From Naematelia aurantialba (Eukaryota; Basidiomycota; Tremellomycetes; Tremellales; Naemateliaceae), in contig JAKFAO010000006.1 of assembly GCA_021527695.1 (NCBI GenBank), positions 1,488,001-1,552,000 on the forward strand: a stretch of 64,000 nt of DNA, written 5' to 3'. Under the pieces are notes generated by a model, which was not told the DNA's origin, did not search any database, and saw only the letters and a list, made by a program, of their open reading frames with translations. Position numbers and translations under genes: made by a program. This document shows positions 22,228-35,100 of this stretch, one piece after another (position 1 is the first letter of the stretch; every line of letters begins with the position of its first letter).

Positions 22228-22238
22228 CGAAATGTCCG
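22228..22238. repeat. Target-site duplication, right copy (11 bp)
   Basis: CGAAATGTCCG, an exact copy of 12437-12447. The reconstructed empty site would read CCGCAAT-CGAAATGTCCG-TCAGTCG. Confidence 0.95.
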
Positions 22239-22345
22239 TCAGTCGTCGTCCATTGTCGATACCTTTTGGTCTTCGCGCTGTTCGTCCTCTTTGACTACTT
22301 GCTCTCGAATCGACTGCAGAGGGGAGCCTGGTTCGTCCTCGGAAG

Positions 22346-24909
22346 ATGGACGACCCAGGGCCTAGTTCATCTTACTGGGCAGCATTTCCATCGACATCGT
22401 CTGGTCCCATTCGTGCGCCTTCGCCGCCCTCCTCGCCTCTGCTCGGACCGGAATCTGACACCGAAGCGCCGATCGACAACGATTCTTTATACGCCATATT
22501 GAACCTCGAGCGATCAGCTCCAGAAGCCGATATACGCGAACGCTATCGCTCTTTGGCAACCACTTTCCACCCCGACAGACAACGCGATGACACATCTCGC
22601 CAAGCCGCTCACGGGCGGTTTCAGGACATCCAACGAGCGTACGAGATTTTGACCGATCCCCGACAGCGGACAATCTACGACATGTTTGGTGAGGCTGGGC
22701 TTCAGACAAGCTGGGAGATTGGGCCACGTAACATGACCCCCGAAGAGCTAAGGCAACGATTCCAGCGCGAGGCGAATGAGAAGCGGGAGATGGAGCTCAA
22801 TAACCTCGTCAAGGCAAAAGGGGATATGACCCTCTTCTTGGACGCGCGGGCTGTGTTTCTGCCGAAATCAGCATGGCGGAGACCAGAAAGCCTCGCACAC
22901 GATCCGGTATCGAGGGTGTTGCGTACCGCGCCAGGGCAGATTTCGTTGAAGAATTCGTTCGAGACGCCCATCAACAAGCAGACCCAGCTCGTATGGGAGG
23001 GCCAGCTGGTCACGCGGTCCGGAAAAGGCGGAGCAAACGTCCTCGGCACTGTCAAGCATCAGTTCTCGCCCAAGATGTGGATGGAAGCAGGAACGAGCTT
23101 GCTCTCGCCTCGAGTGGTGACGGCGAAGGGAACATATGTTGTCAATGAATATACGTGAGTATCCTGCGGCTGTGTGAGGCGAGCCAAGATATGTTTTCTC
23201 ATGCCATGACAGGTTCATTATCATGAATGCTGTTGCGAGTACTTTCGTGGCCCCGCCAAGAGTGCAAGTGCGAGTAGGCCGTCAACTGTATGCCGATACG
23301 ACAGGCTTCATTAGTACGTTCAGCCGTATCGTCTCATACAGTACGACTGACATTCTCTACTTCATTTAGCGTATTCGTCGGGCTTCTTCTCTCTGTTCTC
23401 CTGGGGCAAGTCCCTGTCGCCCTCGATCGCTGCTTCTTCTCAATCTTCCCTCTCTGTCGGCCTCACCACGTCCCGGCGCACCGGTACAGGCTGGACCGTC
23501 GAAACCCAGGCTGGTCTGCTCGACTCCGGTGTCTCGGCGGATTGGTCGACCAAGCTCCTCGGCATCACTGTCAAGTTTGGGGGCGGGTTCAGCAGCAGCG
23601 ATGGCGTCAAAGGATTTGTCTCGGGTGATGGGAAGGTCACCAACCTCGTCAGAGCGGGCATCACCGTTTCCGCCGAGATATCTGGGAACGTCATCATGCG
23701 TCTTCGGTGAGGCGCCATCCCTGATACTGTCCAGCTCCCTACCTGAGTCCCCGTCCTCGTCCTCGACAGTCGGTGCAGTTTGACTTCCTGCTAACCTAAC
23801 TGTCGTATAGAATATCTCGTCTGGGCCAGCGCTTTGCTCTGCCCATCCTGCTCTCCCCCGACGCCTCTCCTCGAATACTTCTCTTCGCCACCCTACTACC
23901 AACAGTATCGTATATTGCACTACACCACTTCTACCTCATCCCTCGCAAACGGCGGAGGGTGCAGGACCGGGTGAAGCAACTCCGCGAAGAGAATGCCGAC
24001 TTTATCGCTCAGAAACGGCAGGATGCCGAGGCGGCCATTGTGCTGATGGACCGGTCGGTCCAGGCTAAAGCCGAGTCGGAGCGGGCAAAAAACGGTGAGT
24101 CCCGAGCATGGTCAGACCTTCAGCCTTCCACCTTCGCCCTTCAAAATTCCCAGCTGCAACCTTTACGCTTTCCAATCCGCGCTACCGGCTTCCCCATCTT
24201 CTCATCAACCGGAAACAAAACCGCTCTGCGAAGACAATAGAGACGTGTATACAATAGAGACGTGTATAATCCTGAGCTCCGCTAACTGGTTGCCTCTCGG
24301 TGTAGGCTTAATCATCGTTTCGGCGCACTACGGGCCAGCCAAGCTATTCACGCCGCGCGGGCTCCGCGAACCAGCAGAAGGCGAAGACGGGGTTATAGAT
24401 GTGACTATACCCGTCCAGGCGCTGGTGAATAACAGCAGGCTGAGTATACCTGGCGGGAGGGGGAAATACAACATCATTGGATTCTGGGTCGGTATCCTTC
24501 TCCGCCCCTCGCCTTTCCTCCCTTTCCCCAGTTACGCTCTTTCGCTTTGCCTCCCTTTCCCCGCTTACGCTCCTGCACCCTATCCTCTTCGGAGCTCTTA
24601 GCGCTCTTCGCCCTCTTTGAGCTCTTCACGCTCTTCGCCCTCCTCCCCAGTCCTCCGTCATCCCTTCGCTCGCCGTCTTTCCCTCCACCTCCACTGTACT
24701 GGGACCCGTCGCTGACTCGTCAGGACCCGTGTATCGGCGAAAACAAAAAACTTCGCATCCGCTATTCATTCCGAAACAACCTGCACGAAGTCACCGTCGA
24801 CGACGTCTCGCCTGTCCGTCTACCGCTGAAAGGTCAGAACCCCGAACCCTTCTCGCCGAACATGAACGTGCTTGTCGAGTTTGAGTCCAAGCTGACGGCA
24901 TGGATGTAG
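22346..24909 (+). CDS. DNAJC11-like J-domain protein
   Basis: Member of the DNAJC11 family (J-domain plus C-terminal DUF3395), which in animals associates with the mitochondrial MICOS/SAM machinery. After a Ser/Pro-rich N-terminus the J-domain runs from about residue 47 to 115 (DSLYAILNLERSAPEADIRE, then the HPD tripeptide in TTFHPDRQ, then YDMFGEAGL). A beta-rich middle follows over several exons (SGFFSLFSWGKSL, GWTVETQAGLLDSG). A hydrophobic helix (FATLLPTVSYIALHHFYLIP), a charged coiled stretch (VQDRVKQLREENADFIAQK) and the DUF3395 part (IIVSAHYGP; ending NVLVEFESKLTAWM) come last. At least five introns are needed. The start codon lies only 107 bp from the right target duplication of the transposon, so its upstream control region was probably displaced. 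Confidence 0.88.
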
Positions 24910-25204
24910 CTCATCTCATGCATGCATAATCTCTACTCTATCAGCGACTCCTGCATCTTTCTACCAATCAGGCATATCTGCCAACCACCAGCATGCACGA
25001 ATACCAGCACGATGCACCTGTACCTGCATGTCCTGTCCACGACGAACCGACTTGGGATCATCATATCAACATGCATGGCTACTGACCCGCAATACACCCC
25101 TATCAGCGGCCATGCACAATGACCAGCCATGCACAATTACCGCGGCATTAACGTAATAGATACCATGCAAGATCCACATCGTCCTCGTTCACCCCGGTCT
25201 GATC

Positions 25205-28200
25205 TTAATTGACAGTATCCAAGGCAAATCCGTCCCCCGTATCCATCCCTTCGCCGGCAAACAGAGGCTCGAGCGTTTCCAGCGTCCTACTAGCCTCCGC
25301 CATGACCCTCAACAGCCTCGCATTCTTCGCTGCCTTGCTCTCGCTCGGCGTGCCGAGACTCTGCCTTGCCCGCTTTGTGCCTTGACGGACTCTACCTGTC
25401 GGTGTCGGTCCCGGCGTAGATGCCACTACTGTGGTCTTTAACGTACTTGATGTTGGCGAGTTCGGTTTAGATTTACCAGACGGCGGAGACCTTGGTTTGC
25501 CAGACGGTGGGGTTTTCACTTTGCCTGACAGCGGAGATGGAGATGCCTGCGTGTTTGCGGATGTGTTTGGCTCCTGTTCCTGTAGCGGCAACGACACAGA
25601 CATAGCCAATTCTCGCGTGACGGTGCCGACAGCGTCTTCTGCTCGACTTGTGAAAGCCTTTTCGCAGCTTGCCAAGTAGCTGGAAACGATCTCCCGAGGC
25701 CCGTCAGCGTCCTTCCACCAGCTTTCGAGCGGTATGACCTGGGTCCGCATCTCGCCCCACACCAAGTACGCGAGTGATTGTAGTATCGGGACGACCGATA
25801 ATCCTGAGGAACGACGGAAATGAGCGCGGCACATGGAGCACGAACCACGACTCACCCTGTTTGGAAGCCGAGCCCCGACGGAGGGGAGCGACTGCGAGTT
25901 GGGCATCGTCAAGGTCCGCAAAGATTTCCTGGCCGAGATATTCAATGATCGCTTCGGCCGACTCGCTGTGCAGTGGATCAGCGTCGCTGCTCGTCCATAA
26001 TCAATGATGCATGTGCGGGCTTACCCGAGAGAAGCAGTACTGGACCGCTGGAAAGCAGGAAGTTTGATGGGGTTAAACGTCGATCCAGTGCCGAATTTGA
26101 CTCGGCCGAGCGACGACCGAGCAATCTCGGCTAGTGCGTTGATGAGAATTACGCCCTGTTCAAAAACCGAAACAGCAAGTGCAGCGTCTGCGCCAGCCAA
26201 TGTCAGCGTAAGTTGCAGCGTTGCTTGACGTATGGACATACCGCTCGAGCTTGATGATATTGCTAGGGTCGCAACTTCGATATACCGCAACCATTCAGGA
26301 AGTAGTCGACTGACCAGATCTTGCGATGCAATCAGCTACAGTGACATTCCAACAGACACAATAGGCACCTTTGAGTTGGATGATCACTTGATATTTATGC
26401 CGCATTCCCGGTAGAAGCGCCTTGAGCGTATCGTCGAATGGCGCGTCAAGGTCTTCCGAATATTCCAGTGACATGACAGCAACGTGCTCGAATGCGTCGA
26501 CATCTTCTTCGATCTCCAGCTAGAGCGAGCGTCAATCTATGCGGGTAGGATCGCATCTTCTGGCGCACCCTTTCGACTAGCTCGTCCAGCGTCTCTCCTT
26601 CCCATGTCAATATCAGAAGTGCAGGCACAAGCTGATTATCCATCTGCTCCGACGCCTTGATCAATGCTGCCATCCGATCTTGAGCGTCCGCAGTATTCCT
26701 AAACATATGAGCCACCTTTTCGAGCGACAAGTACAACTCACTCTGCTCGCTTCCAGGAATCCCAAGTCTTCATAGGCGTGTCCAATATACACAGCCCAAG
26801 ACAAGCCGACGCCGGGGGCTCCTCATACCTGTCCACGACAGTAACCGGGAATAGAATGCCATCAAGGGAGTACTGAGTGTCGTCCTTTGGCGTAAATTTG
26901 CTGACGAGCCAGTCTTGGGCGTCCCCATCCGCAGGCGTCGCAGAATGCGTAGACACCGACAACAGTGTATGAAAGACTGACGACGCCTTTGCATGCTCGT
27001 CGGGAGTAAAGTTTGACGTGGTAGTCGGTGTGGCCGGCGTCTGTAACGCTGCAACGTGCCGGGCTATCTGATGTAAGAAGGTCGAGGGAGAGTAGAAGTG
27101 ATCTTTCTGCTGCTCCGCCTACAGCGAGTTCAGCAAGACCTGGGGCACAGATGGACAGACTCACTTGGCGAAAGGCGACGTCCACCTCGAATTCGTCCAG
27201 ATGCTCCTCGATGGCTTCACTTTGGCTCGCATCGATATCCATTGTACCTCCATCATCTTCGGTGCCAATGACATTAACATTCCCTCCTAAACCCATGCCC
27301 TTCAGCCGCTCGAAGGTCTCCTCCCTCTCTCGTTCCAATTGGATCCTTTCATGCTTCATTCGCCCCGCATAACCCTGCCAGCGAGAGACAACCCGCTTGA
27401 TTAGGTGGCGGTTTCTGTACTCCTCTGCTATCACGTCCGCCGTGGCCGACCGTATGATCTCGGCCTGGATGATATCAAAGATGTCTTGGCTGCACTGAAC
27501 GATGGTTTCCTGTCGGTTGACTTTCGCCTGAGCGTAGGCCTGCGCTGCCAACTTCTGTTTATAGACGCGTTGGATCTCGGGGGTGGTCTCCTCGAGCATA
27601 CTTGCAATGACCTCTTGCACGATGCGGTCCGTGATGGCTGGACCCAGACTGTGACGATGGATACTCCCGATGTCGACCTTGTGGGACGAGGGGCGAGAAA
27701 TACTGGTGGACAGGGACGCCTTCTTTACTGACTTCCTGAACTGGGAGGGCTCTGCTATTGGGAGTGGCTTTGGTGGAGCTGCCGGGGGCGATGCCTTAGT
27801 CAACTGAGCTGCAGCCGGTTCGACAAGTCCTGACAGTTTCACCTCTGCAGGCGGAGCGAAGAAGCCAGGTTTCGAGAAGAGGGGCGTAACCGATACTGGA
27901 GCGGCTGCGGCAATATTGGAAGCGGCCACGGTGGGAGAGGCTGGAGTCGTAGTCGCAGTGGCCGCAGGTGCAGGTCTGCCAAAATCGAAAGAAAATGCTG
28001 GCTTCGCTGCTGGCGATTTCGTTAAGCTCGCAGGGGATATGGTAGGAGCCCGTGTTGGCTCGATTGGTGCAAGGATCGGCTTGGTTTCAGACGAAAAGAA
28101 ATTGGGAATCCCTGTGGATGCTGCCGCAGGTGGTGGTGGGGTAGAGGTGTGGCTGACGGCGAACGGTTGGACAGGTGTCGCGACTGGCTTGATATCGAAG

Positions 28201-30105
28201 GAGAAGGGGGTGCTCGGCTTCGTCGGAGGAAGCGCCAAGCTCGAAGCCACAGCTGGACCTGGTTTTACCGCCGCCGAAGAAGCAGTAAAGCTGAACGAGG
28301 GGGTCGATGGAAGATTTGTAGGACGCGTGGGACGCAGCGCCACGACCGTTTGGAAAGGCTGTGCGCCGACAATACGTGTACCAGTCTTGCCGTCGACGAT
28401 GTCCGGGAAGGAAAGACCGGCTCTCTTATCGGTGATGACTTTCCACCTGCGCACGAACAAGCCGTCTCGGTTGTCTGTGTTGCCGTAAGCTTGTACACTC
28501 TGATTGGCAGACAGGTCAAACTCACCCTCGAAGTCGGTTCCTTGGTTGATGAGTGCTCCCTGTGGAGGTCCCTCTTCAGGCCACAGCTCTACATTGTGAT
28601 ATGCTACCGCCTTTGCAGCCTCATCTGCGGGGTCCTTGGCTACCGCCTCGACATCATCATATGCTGGTTCCTCATTTTCCTGCTCTTCACATCCGAGAAT
28701 CCGTTCGAGTGTAGGCATCAACATCATTCGCCGTTCGATGATCTCGCCATTGTCGCCGTAACGCACTGGGATTCCATCCCTCAACTTGGGATAAGCTCTG
28801 GTCATGCTACGTAGTGCGGAACGGCGCATGTCCCGCAGCCTAATTTCAACCAGACATGACATGAGGAATGGCAGACGGGGCTGCTTCAACAACCGAGTAA
28901 AACTCGTGATGAGGTTGGGTCCGAGCTCGGCATTGCCTCGAGAGCTGTCCTTTTGGGTATCGAAGTTCCGTTGAGCTGCATTGCGGATATCCCATGCAAG
29001 TTGCACGAGGGGATCGTCGAGTATCCCCGACGGCAGCTCGCCCGCTGGAATTGAAACGGAGCGATCGGCCAGATTGTAGATGAGACTGTACGCGACAAAC
29101 TCCGGCTCGTTCGGCGACGGTATGTCGACGCCAAGCTCCTCCCGCCGATCATTGTATTGCTGTCGAAGACTGGTGAAACCTAAAATCCGATGAGCTGCAT
29201 CTCACACCATACGATGAGCTTACATCGTCCAAGCTCGGCACTGTCAATGTGCATGTCCTGGTTGTAGCCCGATTGTTCTTGTAACTCCCTCAAGCAGAGG
29301 ATGTGCCAGCGGGCAATTCTCTCGAGACTCTCGATATTTTCCTCGTGTCCCCAGCTGCTTTGCATCGCGAATTCTTTGCGGATGGCCCGAGTGCGGTCGC
29401 GGATGAAGCCTGCCGAAGCACCGAGCGCCTTCCGTTGGGAAGGCTCGCCCGTGAGACCCGACGGCTGGAGGACCATGATTTCGCGAAACAGGTAGTCGAG
29501 CGACCGCTTTGCAGAGTCAGTACGGCAATAGATCATCGTATACGAGAAGCGCTCACAGAAAGAGCTGCAGGAGTACGCAGATCAGAGGGTAAAATTGCCG
29601 CACTGCCCATGCCGGCCCCTGCATCGGACCTCGTATACGCAGCTACTGCTTTGTCGTAATCAAAGTTGCCCTCAGTGTCCTGTCCGTCATTAGTACAAGG
29701 CCAGTGGAGGGGGAGAACATGACGACGGACCAGCTCGAACGGACTGTGCTCATGTCGGATGATCCTCGTCTCGTATTCATGCCGGGAGCACATGCGCTCG
29801 CACGTCCCTCGCAGATCGACAGCATTTTCAAGCTCGGTCTTCCCGCTGGTGATCAAGCCGCGCTCTTCGTATGCTTGTCGCTCTGCCTGTCGAGCATCGT
29901 CCAGCTAACCTGCATGAGTGCTGCTCAAACTCCGAACCAATGGGCTTAGGAGTAGGCTGCAATGGTCACTCACATGCTTGAACTTGCTGCCTGGGGCAAC
30001 AGGCTTTCCGAACCGAGCAGCGCGGGCTGTCTTCCTGTCGGGTCTGGCGAACTCGTCGTCACTGTCCTGCCCACTGGAAGCAGGAGCGTCATCACGGGCG
30101 GGCAT
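25205..30105 (-). CDS. SAC3: SAC3/GANP family nuclear mRNA export factor
   Basis: Scaffold of the TREX-2 complex that links transcription to mRNA export at the nuclear pore. The start is MPARDDAPASSGQDSDDEFA. The conserved N-terminal signature is visible as VDLRGTCERMCSRHEYETR (family: GxCxxMCPxxE). The Sac3/PCI-like helical core follows: KRSLDYLFREIMVLQP, ARWHILCLRELQEQ, RREELGVDIPSPNEPEFVAY, LPFLMSCLVEIRLRDMRRSA. Then comes a long Ala/Pro/Ser segment with FSF/FG-like dipeptides (for example SFSFTASS, AFSFDFGRP), which may contact the pore or Mex67. A helical CID-like segment follows (RVYKQKLAAQAYAQAKVNRQ). The C-terminal third, spread over several exons to 25205, matches the poorly conserved GANP-like tail and ends in a Ser/Pro-rich, basic stretch. 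It converges with DNAJC11. Exon borders in the last third were not fully resolved. Confidence 0.82.
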
Positions 30106-30490
30106 TGCCGAGCCCCACTTTCGGAGGAGTGGCTGTGATACCGTCGGCGATCGTTATGAAGGGCAGGACGACATTGACGATTTGACAACTGATTGTTGAG
30201 GTCGAGAAGGATGGCGGCAGAGCATGCCCCGGCTCAGTCCGCGATCCGTACAGGTATTGGCTGATCTCAGCTCTTCGGCAGACGCGACAGACGCAGTCTT
30301 TGGCAGTCTGCACCAGCTAGACGTGGTCGACGCACAATACCAACACCATGACGCCAGTAGTAGCACCAAGTCAGTAAGGTGTTTTGATGACGTGGTATTT
30401 TACTCGTTCCGAAAGTTGCAACTGATCCGTCCGTCCGACTCTTGCTTGACGTTGCCAGCTCGCCCATTCCATCGTCAACAGTCGGGCGAC
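30106..30490. promoter_or_regulatory. Shared upstream region of SAC3 and mitochondrial uL22
   Basis: 385 bases between the start codons of two divergent genes. Open frames here are short and without motifs. Tandem GTCCG and CGTC words occur, but no clear TATA box. It presumably serves as a two-way promoter, which is an inference from gene arrangement only. Confidence 0.5.
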
Positions 30491-31754
30491 ATGTCGAGAC
30501 ATCTGAGGTCGGCCTTGACGGGTGAGTGATGCTACTCTCGTCATCTCTATAGCAGCGCTAATCCGCCGTTCTAGTGGCAGCCCAAGTGGCCGGACCATCC
30601 TCTCACCGCCTGGCGTCCCTACCCCTCCGCTCCATCCCGTCTCCCCTTCACCGACCTGTCCCTGCTTTCACGCAGACTCGGTCGTGAGTTACTGTCATGC
30701 CTCGGTACTTTCCCATAAACAGGAGCTGATAGTGTTGCAGTATCTCCTTCGGTTCCCTTCCACTGCCGTCATGGATGCTGCGACATCGTCAACGAGAGCA
30801 AGACGAAACTGTCGAAGGGGAGAGTGTGGAAAAAGATGAGAGCAAAGAGGGCGAAGATCAGAATGAAGATTCCTCGGTGACAGATTCCATCTTCTCAACC
30901 GTCACCAAGGAATTTGTGGAAGCGAACAGGACTTATAGATGGCGCGGGCCGAGGGAGGTGAGTCCCGTGTCCACGACATCGTTCCCGCGAAGCTCTTCTG
31001 TCTTGTTCTGTATCCATGTCATCAGCTTTGCTTTATTCTCGTACTCTACACATTATGATCATACTCTACACACGCCATTCTCATACCACTTTTACCTCCC
31101 CTCTCGCAATCCATCACCAGACGACGCCAGCTGACACTCGCCTCGTAGCATCGATACAAGACTGCCAAGCACAAAATCTCGTCTCGAAAGCTAAACGACC
31201 TCGGCAAGCAGATTGCAGGTCTCCCGATCGACGAGGCGATCCTGCAGATGCAGTTTAGCGAGAAAGGCGCCGCCAAGTGGGTGAAGAGCACGCTCGCGCT
31301 CGCCAGGGACCAGGCCGAGGTCAAGGGGCTGCAAAGGAGCAAGCTGAAAATTGGTACGTCGTGCTAGAGTATTTCCTCCAGCTTCTATTCTAGCTTCACT
31401 AGCTTCTATCCTAGCGCCAAGCTTCCATTCTAGTGTCTGTCCTGCTTAATTCCCAACATCTCAATCAGCTTCTACCTAGATCGAACCCATAGCCCCCGCT
31501 GACACACCACAGAAGCAGCATGGGTCTGCAAAGCCCCATACCGGGGCAAGACGCTGGACATCAAAGGCCGCGGGCGACACGGCATCCGGCGCCACCCCTT
31601 CTCCCGCCTCCACCTGCTCCTGAAAGAAGGCAAGACCCGCGCCGAGCTCGCCGAACGCCGCTTCATCAAGGACTTGAACAAGGTCCGCAGCGCAGGCGTG
31701 GTCAGGGAGGACGGCAAGTTGCGCAGGCAACATGTCAAGGACTGGGCGTGGTAG
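30491..31754 (+). CDS. MRPL22: Mitochondrial large-subunit ribosomal protein uL22m
   Basis: Component of the mitochondrial 54S ribosome near the peptide exit tunnel. The first exon encodes MSRHLRSALT and joins in phase to a Ser/Arg/Pro-rich stretch, together a typical matrix-targeting presequence with no acidic residues over about 60 positions. An acidic linker follows (EQDETVEGESVEKDE). The uL22 fold spans the last exons: HKISSRKLNDLGKQIAGLPI, EAILQMQFSEKGAAKWVKST, LKIAEAWVCKAPYRGKTLDI, then GRGRHGIRRHPFSRLHLLLK. The C-terminus WAW precedes the stop. Upstream ATGs at 30212 and 30224 were not chosen because their frames do not join the presequence. Five or so introns are present. Confidence 0.87.
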
Positions 31755-32162
31755 GGTCCGACTTGCCGACTTGCCGACTTGCCGACGTGTGCTGCCTGAA
31801 CAGTGGAGTATCCGCATGAACAGTGGATTTGGGTTCGTACGTATCGTACATACCAAAGGCAGCCTATTGGGATCAAGGGATTGTAGGATCCGTTCGACTC
31901 GTGTTCGCCAGGCTTCACACTTTGCGGCATGTGCCATCGCAGCATGTTGAAAGCCAACGCGCCTATATCGCAATCACAATGCATGCCATCGCATGCTATC
32001 TATCAAAATATACGTGCAGGAGAATACGTGGTGCTTCTTAGCTACCCAAAGTGATAAGCAGTGCAGGAAAGCGTGAGACATGATGGACAATTCTTGATTC
32101 TCCCATCCCTTTAGACCCACATCCCGTCCCAGACGTCGACTACAGTCAAGTAGACTACACGC
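31755..32162. other. Gap between convergent uL22m and GH63 genes
   Basis: 408 bases with the 3' ends of both genes. A short repeat TTGCCGACTTGCCGAC occurs just after the uL22m stop. No gene, RNA or clear terminator signal was seen. Confidence 0.6.
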
Positions 32163-35100
32163 TTAGAGGTCCTCAGGCTCGGGTTCATCCCTTCGCATCT
32201 CATCAGCCGCTGACGCCAAAGTTGCTTCGCAAAGGTAAGGACTTACCAGTCAGAGTGGGTCGAAAAGGCAGAATACAACGACCCATCCTCGGCATACTCG
32301 GACGGCGTATTGATGTGTTCGTCAAAGTAGTGCTTGGCGACGGATCGAGGGGCTGCATGGCACATGAGCCGGAAAACCCCAACCAACCATGACAAACACT
32401 CACTTCGCGGAGTCTTTGGTAGTCGGCAGAATTCGCCAGTCTGCATGATGCTCCACGCCACCAAACCCGTCCAGCCAGTCTGATGCGACGCTCCCAGACC
32501 GCGACCATCGTTTCCATGGAAGAACTGGGATGTCATCAGCTTGTGCAGAGTTTCATGAACGCATCAACTGACTTCATAGAAATGAATGTAGTCTCGGAAG
32601 TTGGGGTCTCTGTTCAGCTTTGGGTTGCCACCATTGACAGCGCGCCGACCATGTTCGTCTCGACCAAAGATATGGATCAGCCGGTGTTGAATCTCCTCGG
32701 CACAACCCGCAAGCGACGTGAACTGAGAATGTCAGGTTCACCACATGGCCCGTCAACCCCGCCAACTCACGTCACCGGATCCTGTTGGGCACTCGATCTG
32801 GAACGAATCGCCGTAGTACTGGTGGAAACGTTGCAGACTAAGTGCCGTCAGCTTTTCCGTACAAATCAAAAAGAGAAGCTGACCTCTCAATAAGGAGGAA
32901 GTTTACTGCAAACCAAATTGGGCCTCGCCAATTTGAATTTCCACCAAACATGCCCGACCGCGAGTCTCCCGGCCAGTAGCCAACGCCAAACTCTTCTCCA
33001 TTAACGTTTATCGAGAAAGGATGCTCGTGGTGATACAGGGACATCCTCCTAGGGTGAGCTTGTTGCTCGGCAATTGGATGATCCGCACGCACGACCGCAC
33101 ACCATACTCTGACAAAAACTCCTTCTCATCCAGCATTTTCTCGAGAATTCGCTTCAGTCGTTCCTTGGATGCTAAAGCCAGAAGCTTCCTGTCACCCTTG
33201 CCGCGCTCTGGAAACTCGATCAGCCAAGGATCAAGAATAATGGGCAAACCTTTGATATTGGCAATGTTCCTCTGCGAGATATCCGTCCTGTTCTCAATAA
33301 ACCAGTCCATGCGCTTCTTGAACCCAGGGAAGCGCTTGATGACTTGCGGCTCAAGAACAAGTGTCGCATACAGCGGCATGAGGCCAACCATGGAGCGGAC
33401 GGGCAGCTGCTGCGAGTGGCCATGACCCCATTGAATGGCATCGTAGTAGAACCCGTCATCCTCGTTCCACAGGGAAAGCTCCTCCTCGTTGGCCGCCGGG
33501 TAGGTCATGGCATCAGAGATGAAGAGGAAATGCTCGAAGAACTGCGCTGATCAGCAAACCATCAAAGCGGGACTAGAGCGCAGCTGACTTTGGAAGCTAT
33601 ATCTTCATAGGTCGGATTATGTTTGGCAAGCTCAAGGGCGATGCTCAACCTGAAAAGTCAGCTTGGAGGGTACGCCAACGGCCGAATTACGCACATGTTC
33701 AAGCAGAAGAAGGCCATCCAAGCTGTACCGTCGGCTTGCCGAAGAGTGCCGCCTAATCTCGTGGTGAGCTGGGCAGTCTTTACAGTTGCTGAGGACTAAC
33801 CAGTTGGAAGAGGCTCCGATCGATTGAAAGGTCCGATGTTGTCCAGACCCAGGAAGCCCCCTTCAAATACGTTCTTGCCGTCTGCGTCCTTCCTATTAAC
33901 CCACCTGAACAAAGTCAGCAACGACACCAGCGGCACGAAGAATAGAATTCACCAAGTAAAGTTTAGCAAGAGCTTTTGGAAGACTCTCTCCAAAAAGTCC
34001 AGGTCCTCGCGGCCAAACATCTTTCGCTCGATCTTAAACACCCGGAAGGTAGACCAAGCATGCACCGGCGGATTGACGTCGCTGAAGTTCCATTCGTATG
34101 CGGGAAGGGCGCCGTCCGGCTTCATGTACCATTCTCGAGTCATGAGATCCAGTTGTTTTTTGGCAAACGACGGGTCAACCATGGCGAGCGGAATGCAATG
34201 GAAAGCAGTGTCCCAGCTGGTCATATCAGCATGCGCTTGGTTTGATGCAATTAACAGCGTACGTGGCAAACCATGGGTACTCCCACTTGTCTGGCATGGA
34301 AAGAATGTCGTTGATATACATGTGTTTCCATTCCTTCGCGAGGTTCAGCTTTGACTAGACCGCACCATTGAACCACTGACCTTGTTGCGCACCCACTTTC
34401 GCTCTGGCGGGGGAGGCGGTTGACCAGAATCTCCTGCCATCCACTCTGCCTGAATGAATTGGTAGTACTGCTTCGTCCTTTCCGGTGTCAGTACGAACCG
34501 CGTGTCTCAGGGTGTACTCACCACAACATCCCAGACAGCGCCTGTCTCATGATATTGCGCAAGTCTTCGCTAATGCTGCCCTTCGCAATCCTGCCGTAGA
34601 ACTCGTCCGCATCGATTCTCCGTTCCTCGATATTGTCATCGAACAATTCCTCGTCCAGGATACTGGGATCGTCGTCGGGGCTCAATGGAGTCATCTTGAG
34701 TCGCACGACGACACATCCACCTTTGCCGGGAACTTGTTTGAACGAATAATGGGCTGCAGCCTTGGTGCCGACTTGGTCGGGATTCACAAATTGCCGAGCA
34801 CCACGAGCATTGACCGGGCGAGGGGGCGGAATGACAAGGTGCTCGAGATCAGCTTGCTGGGCATCATTGTCGCCATTGCTGTGCTCAGAGTCTCCGTTGG
34901 CCGCTCCAGCTTCGCCACTCTGCGCGTTCTCGTCTTCCTCTTCACCCTCCGCGACAGTGTGGTATGGCGGAAGTCTGAGCGATTTGGCGCGTGGAGATTT
35001 GGTCGGAAGTGCTCCGGAGGGCGGATTCTCTGGCTCTGGCTCCTTTGGACGATGCGAAGGGATCAAATGGTCGTGGAAAGCATCTTTGACGTAGGGTGTA

